56,615 nucleotides of DNA from Roseospira navarrensis (GTDB lineage Bacteria; Pseudomonadota; Alphaproteobacteria; Rhodospirillales; Rhodospirillaceae), in the NCBI RefSeq assembly GCF_009601025.1, contig NZ_WIVE01000025.1, forward strand, positions 1 through 56,615. Direction: 5' to 3'. The notes beneath the pieces are model-generated. The model made no database searches, was not told the DNA's origin, and was given only the letters and a program-made list of their open reading frames with translations. Both the position numbers and the translations under genes were made by a program. This document shows, piece by piece, positions 53,778 through 56,615 of this stretch (positions are counted from its first letter, which is position 1; the number at the start of each line of letters is the position of its first letter).

Positions 53778-56252
53778 CTACCGGCAGGCCGCGTCCGGCG
53801 TTCCGGCCGGCCGCTTGGCGTAGATCTTGATGGTCCGGATATAGGTTTCCTCGTCGCCGACGATGCCGTCCTCCTCGCGGGAGTAGAACTGCAGCGTGCG
53901 CCCCTCCCGGCCGACCGTGTAGCTGAGCAGACTGCCGGACGCCTTGACGTCACGGCGGCCGACGAAGCCGTCGTCGATGTAGGCGTGCAGCACGGCGTTG
54001 GTGAAGAAGCCGACATCGTCATGGGCGTCCACCTCGATCCGGTCCACGTCCATGCGGCCGTCCAGGGTGATCTGCAGCGGGTTGGGGATGTCCGCGCCGT
54101 CCCCGCCCAGCGCGGCCTCGATGCGGCGGCAGACCACCAGCACCGTTTCCATGGACGCCGAGGGCGCGGGCCGCGTCGGCCGGCTGGGGCGCGGCGTCTC
54201 GATGGCCGGCGAGACCGCCCGCAGGCGGGTCAGGCTGACGGGCGTAACGTACCCGGTGGCGGGCAGGCCCTGGGCGCTCTGGAAGGACTGCAGGGCGCTG
54301 CGGGTCTGGGAGCCGGGCAGCCCGTCCACCACGCCGGCATTGTGGCCGAGCGCGTTGAGCCGGGCCTGGATCTCGCGCCAGTCCGTGCGCGTCGGATCGG
54401 CCATGGCCTCGCCCAGGGACGGATTGCGCAAAGCGATGTCGTTGAGCACCGCCTGCCCCTGCGGCAGCCGTGTGAGCGCCTTCCAGGCCGGGCCCGCCGG
54501 GCCGGCGTGCATGGGATCGGCCCCGGCCTGCAGCAGCAGGCGCGCGGTCTCCACGTGGCCGCTCCAGGCGGCGAGGGTCAGGGCCGTGTTGCCGTCCTCC
54601 GCCGTCAGGTCCACGCGGGCCCCGTTGGCGAGCAGGGAGCGGATCCGGGCCTGATCGCCGGCCTGGGCCGCGATCATCAGCGCGGTCCGCCCCAGCGCGT
54701 CGAAGGCGTTGGGGTCGTTGCTGCCGTCCGCGCCCAGCGGCGGCCCGCCCGGTTGCGCCGGCGCGACGCCCGTGGCCGGCAGACCGGCCGTCTGCTCGGG
54801 TGTCGGCGTGGAAGGCGTCACGGTCTGGGGCGGCGCGGTGGCCATGCCGGCGTCGCTCTGCCCCGGCGGGGTGGCGCCCCCGAATGCCAGCGGCGCGGCC
54901 GGCCGGGGCGTCCGGGTCGTGCCGGTGCCGGTGCCGGTGCCGGTGCCGGTGCCGGTGCCCGCCATCGGAGTCCCCGGATCGGTGGCCGGCGGCGTCGCCG
55001 GCTGCAAGGGCGGCTGGGCGGGCGGCTGGGCCGTCACGGGACCGCCGGGCGCCGGCGTGGAGGCCGGCGGCTGCGGCTGCGGCTGCGATTGGGTGGGCGC
55101 CGGAGCGCCCCCCGGATCGGCCGACGCCACATCCACCGGGCGACCGCCTTCCAACTGCTCGATCCGCACTTCGGCGATGGGCGCATAGGTGCCGTCCGGC
55201 CAGCGCTCCAGGTACTGGCGATACAGGTCCGGCTCCTGGCTGGTCATGATGGACTGCCAGAACAGGGCCTCGGCGTTGCTGCCGGCCGGCGGCGGCGCGG
55301 GAACCGTGGGCGCGGACAGCTCGATCGAGCGCGTGCGCGCGGGCGCGCCGTCCGCGCCGGAGGCCTGCGCCACCTGATCCTGCGGCGGCCGGAAGTAGAA
55401 GTGGCCGGTGACCGAGTTGCTCACCCAGGGCACCTGCTTGCCGTCGGTTTCCGCCAGCACGTCCTGGCGGACCGACAGGAACACGTCGTCCAGGTCGTGG
55501 CCCGGGGTGGCCATGGCCTCGACCAGGGCCGAGGTGAAGGGGCTGTTGCGGCGGCGGTCGCCGTCCAGCGCCACCTGATCCGGCGCCGTGGCATAGGCCA
55601 GATAGGTCCCGGTGGGGGCGCTGGTGCGCGCCAGGCCGCGTCCGGCGCCCGAGCGCATGACCGACTTGTACGGGTTGTCGCGGCAGGCATCGAGGATGAC
55701 GATGTTCAGACGGTTGCGCGCGCCGCCCATGCGGGCCAGGACCTCGCGCACGTTCACGCCCTCGACCTCGACGTGGGCTTCGTCCTCGATCACGGCATCC
55801 ACGGGGATCAGATAGTTCTCGCCGTTCACCTGCACGCCGTGGCCGGCGTAGTAAAACAGGCCCACGCCCCCATCGCTGAGCTTGCGCCCGAACTCGATGT
55901 AGGCCCGGCGGATCTCGCGGTGGGTGGCGTCGATCAGGGTGGTGACCTCGAACCCGACCTCGGCCAGCGCCCGCGAGACGTCAAAGGCGTCGTTGGCCGG
56001 GTTGGTCAGCGCGCCGCTGTCATAGGCGCCGTTGCCAATGACCAGCGCGATGCGGTTTTCGGTGGGATCCTCCCCCGGCGCGAGTCCCTGGGCGCGCGCC
56101 GGACCGGACGGCCCCAGCGCGGCCAGCCCCAGCGAAACCAGGGCCGCCAGCACCAGCACGACGCCCGGGATCGTGCGCGGCCGCCCCCGGGTTTCCCCAC
56201 GCGTCCCGAGGCTCTCGGGCGTGACCGCCCGCATTGTCCGACGCCACCCCAT
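53778..56252 (-). CDS. Caspase-ankyrin-peptidoglycan-binding fusion protein
   Basis: An 824-residue secreted or membrane-anchored protein. A hydrophobic signal or anchor (about 28-50) precedes a C14 caspase domain (about 65-290) with catalytic His138 in YYAGHG and Cys190 in LDACRDNPY. A short segment LFWQSIM...YLERWPDGTYAPIAE (about 335-378) is common in bacterial caspase proteins. Next is a Pro/Gly/Thr-rich linker (about 380-500) with Gly-Thr repeats from hexanucleotide DNA repeats, then ankyrin repeats (about 513-582), a peptidoglycan-binding domain (about 620-676; IQARLNALGHNAGVVDGLPG) and an unknown C-terminal domain. The start at 56252 follows GGGAGGA. Promoter TATAAT lies 45 bp upstream. 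Confidence 0.88.
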   Translation of the reverse strand: MGWRRTMRAVTPESLGTRGETRGRPRTIPGVVLVLAALVSLGLAALGPSGPARAQGLAPGEDPTENRIALVIGNGAYDSGALTNPANDAFDVSRALAEVGFEVTTLIDATHREIRRAYIEFGRKLSDGGVGLFYYAGHGVQVNGENYLIPVDAVIEDEAHVEVEGVNVREVLARMGGARNRLNIVILDACRDNPYKSVMRSGAGRGLARTSAPTGTYLAYATAPDQVALDGDRRRNSPFTSALVEAMATPGHDLDDVFLSVRQDVLAETDGKQVPWVSNSVTGHFYFRPPQDQVAQASGADGAPARTRSIELSAPTVPAPPPAGSNAEALFWQSIMTSQEPDLYRQYLERWPDGTYAPIAEVRIEQLEGGRPVDVASADPGGAPAPTQSQPQPQPPASTPAPGGPVTAQPPAQPPLQPATPPATDPGTPMAGTGTGTGTGTGTGTTRTPRPAAPLAFGGATPPGQSDAGMATAPPQTVTPSTPTPEQTAGLPATGVAPAQPGGPPLGADGSNDPNAFDALGRTALMIAAQAGDQARIRSLLANGARVDLTAEDGNTALTLAAWSGHVETARLLLQAGADPMHAGPAGPAWKALTRLPQGQAVLNDIALRNPSLGEAMADPTRTDWREIQARLNALGHNAGVVDGLPGSQTRSALQSFQSAQGLPATGYVTPVSLTRLRAVSPAIETPRPSRPTRPAPSASMETVLVVCRRIEAALGGDGADIPNPLQITLDGRMDVDRIEVDAHDDVGFFTNAVLHAYIDDGFVGRRDVKASGSLLSYTVGREGRTLQFYSREEDGIVGDEETYIRTIKIYAKRPAGTPDAACR
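54919..54959 (+). repeat. GTGCCG hexanucleotide tandem repeat
   Basis: Six perfect GTGCCG units (54919-54954) and a seventh ending in C instead of G. On the minus strand it encodes alternating Gly-Thr in the linker of the caspase-like protein. Unit size is a multiple of three, so copy-number change would alter linker length without a frameshift. Confidence 0.9.
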
Positions 56253-56296
56253 CACTCGTCCTCCCATGCCGCCATGGCCCTTGATCCGGATCAGGT

Positions 56297-56325
56297 ATTA
56301 TAGGATCGGATCGGCCTGATGGCCA
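56297..56325 (-). promoter_or_regulatory. Promoter of the caspase-like gene
   Basis: On the minus strand a perfect -10 TATAAT (56302-56297) with a 17-bp spacer from TGGCCA (56325-56320, four of six matches to TTGACA). The 5' leader would be about 40 nt and contains the GGGAGGA ribosome site. Confidence 0.65.
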
Positions 56326-56421
56326 CTCCGCGGTCCCGGTGCGGCGCACACCGGGCCGGATGGTGCGGCGCCCGCGCCACAGGTGTCCGCGAGACCCTGC
56401 GACTCGCGCTGGCGTGCGGGC

Positions 56422-56518
56422 CAGGGCAACGGGTTCAGGTTAACATGGCGGCATGTTCCTCGCTGTCGGAGCGGGTCTCTCGAGATCCCTCGTCTCGCTT
56501 CGCTCACTCGGGATGACA
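56422..56518 (+). repeat. Dispersed repeat type R1, copy 3
   Basis: A 97-bp unit almost identical to 14093-14189, including the CTCGTCTCGCTTCGCTCACT core. Unlike copies 1 and 2 it has no R2 partner. It occupies part of the 346-bp gap 56253-56598, which also has the caspase promoter and an operator-like palindrome. Confidence 0.85.
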
Positions 56519-56563
56519 CATTAAATATGGCTCAAATAGCGTTCGCTATGCATTCCCGGATTT

Positions 56564-56581
56564 GGTATCATGAAGGATACC
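56564..56581 (+). promoter_or_regulatory. Operator-like palindrome before the last gene
   Basis: GGTATC-N6-GATACC is a perfect inverted repeat, extended by TT on the left and AA on the right. It lies 17 bp before the next ATG. Size and symmetry suit a homodimeric regulator such as a GntR-type protein, but the regulator is not known. Confidence 0.4.
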
Positions 56582-56598
56582 GAACGCGGGAGGCGGGC

Positions 56599-56615
56599 AT
56601 GGATCGGGACACGTT
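56599..56615 (+). CDS. Start of a gene cut by the window end
   Basis: An ATG at 56599 with GGGAGG (56588-56593) five bases upstream begins a frame reading MDRDT before the sequence ends. The good Shine-Dalgarno and the operator-like palindrome in front support a real start. Nothing can be said of the product. Confidence 0.45.

Overview
The window is a GC-rich chromosomal segment from an alphaproteobacterium, most likely of the Rhodospirillales type. This is inferred from the very high G/C at third codon positions, the gene content (DUF2155, DUF6134, MraZ-type dcw cluster, hemerythrin, SOUL protein, a large 2-oxoacid oxidoreductase) and a GTTC-N7-GTTC type LexA box, which is the alphaproteobacterial SOS operator. 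No species name can be read from the sequence alone.

Layout. 1-5,133: repeat-rich intergenic DNA, a small hypothetical gene, dusA, and a cytoplasmic hybrid histidine kinase. 5,134-9,741: a 1,535-residue 2-oxoacid:acceptor oxidoreductase. 10,058-13,846: obgE, a Tat-exported isochorismatase-fold pseudoenzyme, a CBS-domain protein and a DmdA/GcvT-like protein. 13,874-14,460: tRNA-Ala(CGC), then a composite of two dispersed repeats split by a MITE-like element. 14,686-21,011: lexA with its SOS operator, a bacteriohemerythrin, a SOUL protein, a GtrB-like glycosyltransferase, an orphan peptide-binding protein with a good terminator, and a GT8-like glycosyltransferase.

21,555-41,190 is a complete division and cell wall (dcw) cluster: mraZ-rsmH-ftsL-ftsI-murE-murF-mraY-murD-ftsW-murG-murC-murB-ddl-ftsQ-ftsA-ftsZ. 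Most junctions are 4-bp ATGA overlaps. The genes carry the cytoplasmic precursor pathway (MurC/D/E/F, Ddl), the lipid steps (MraY, MurG), septal synthesis (FtsW, FtsI) and the divisome (FtsL, FtsQ, FtsA, FtsZ). Clusters of TGGG repeats with 10-bp period lie upstream of mraZ, one overlapping a likely promoter, which suggests MraZ autoregulation. After ftsZ comes an unrecognised proline-rich membrane-anchored protein rather than the lpxC often seen there.

43,232-50,652: small membrane and hypothetical proteins, a ZIP-like transporter, rplU-rpmA with promoter and terminator, an IS110 transposase relic, recO, an LppC/LpoA-like lipoprotein, a Dabb protein, aat and a DUF2155 protein. 50,728-56,252: a membrane PAS histidine kinase, a DUF6134 protein and a caspase-ankyrin-peptidoglycan-binding fusion, all on the minus strand. 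The window ends at the first codons of another gene behind a palindromic operator-like site.

The most unusual signals are: (i) an interspersed repeat system with nine related palindromic cores, including an apparently empty and a filled insertion site for a 166-bp MITE-like element; (ii) a MITE end that supplies the stop codon of a CDS; (iii) a metacaspase-like multidomain protein; (iv) an enlarged oxidoreductase with a coiled-coil insertion in its TPP domain; and (v) MraZ-box arrays and a possible second ftsZ start. No CRISPR array, prophage or intact transposon was seen.
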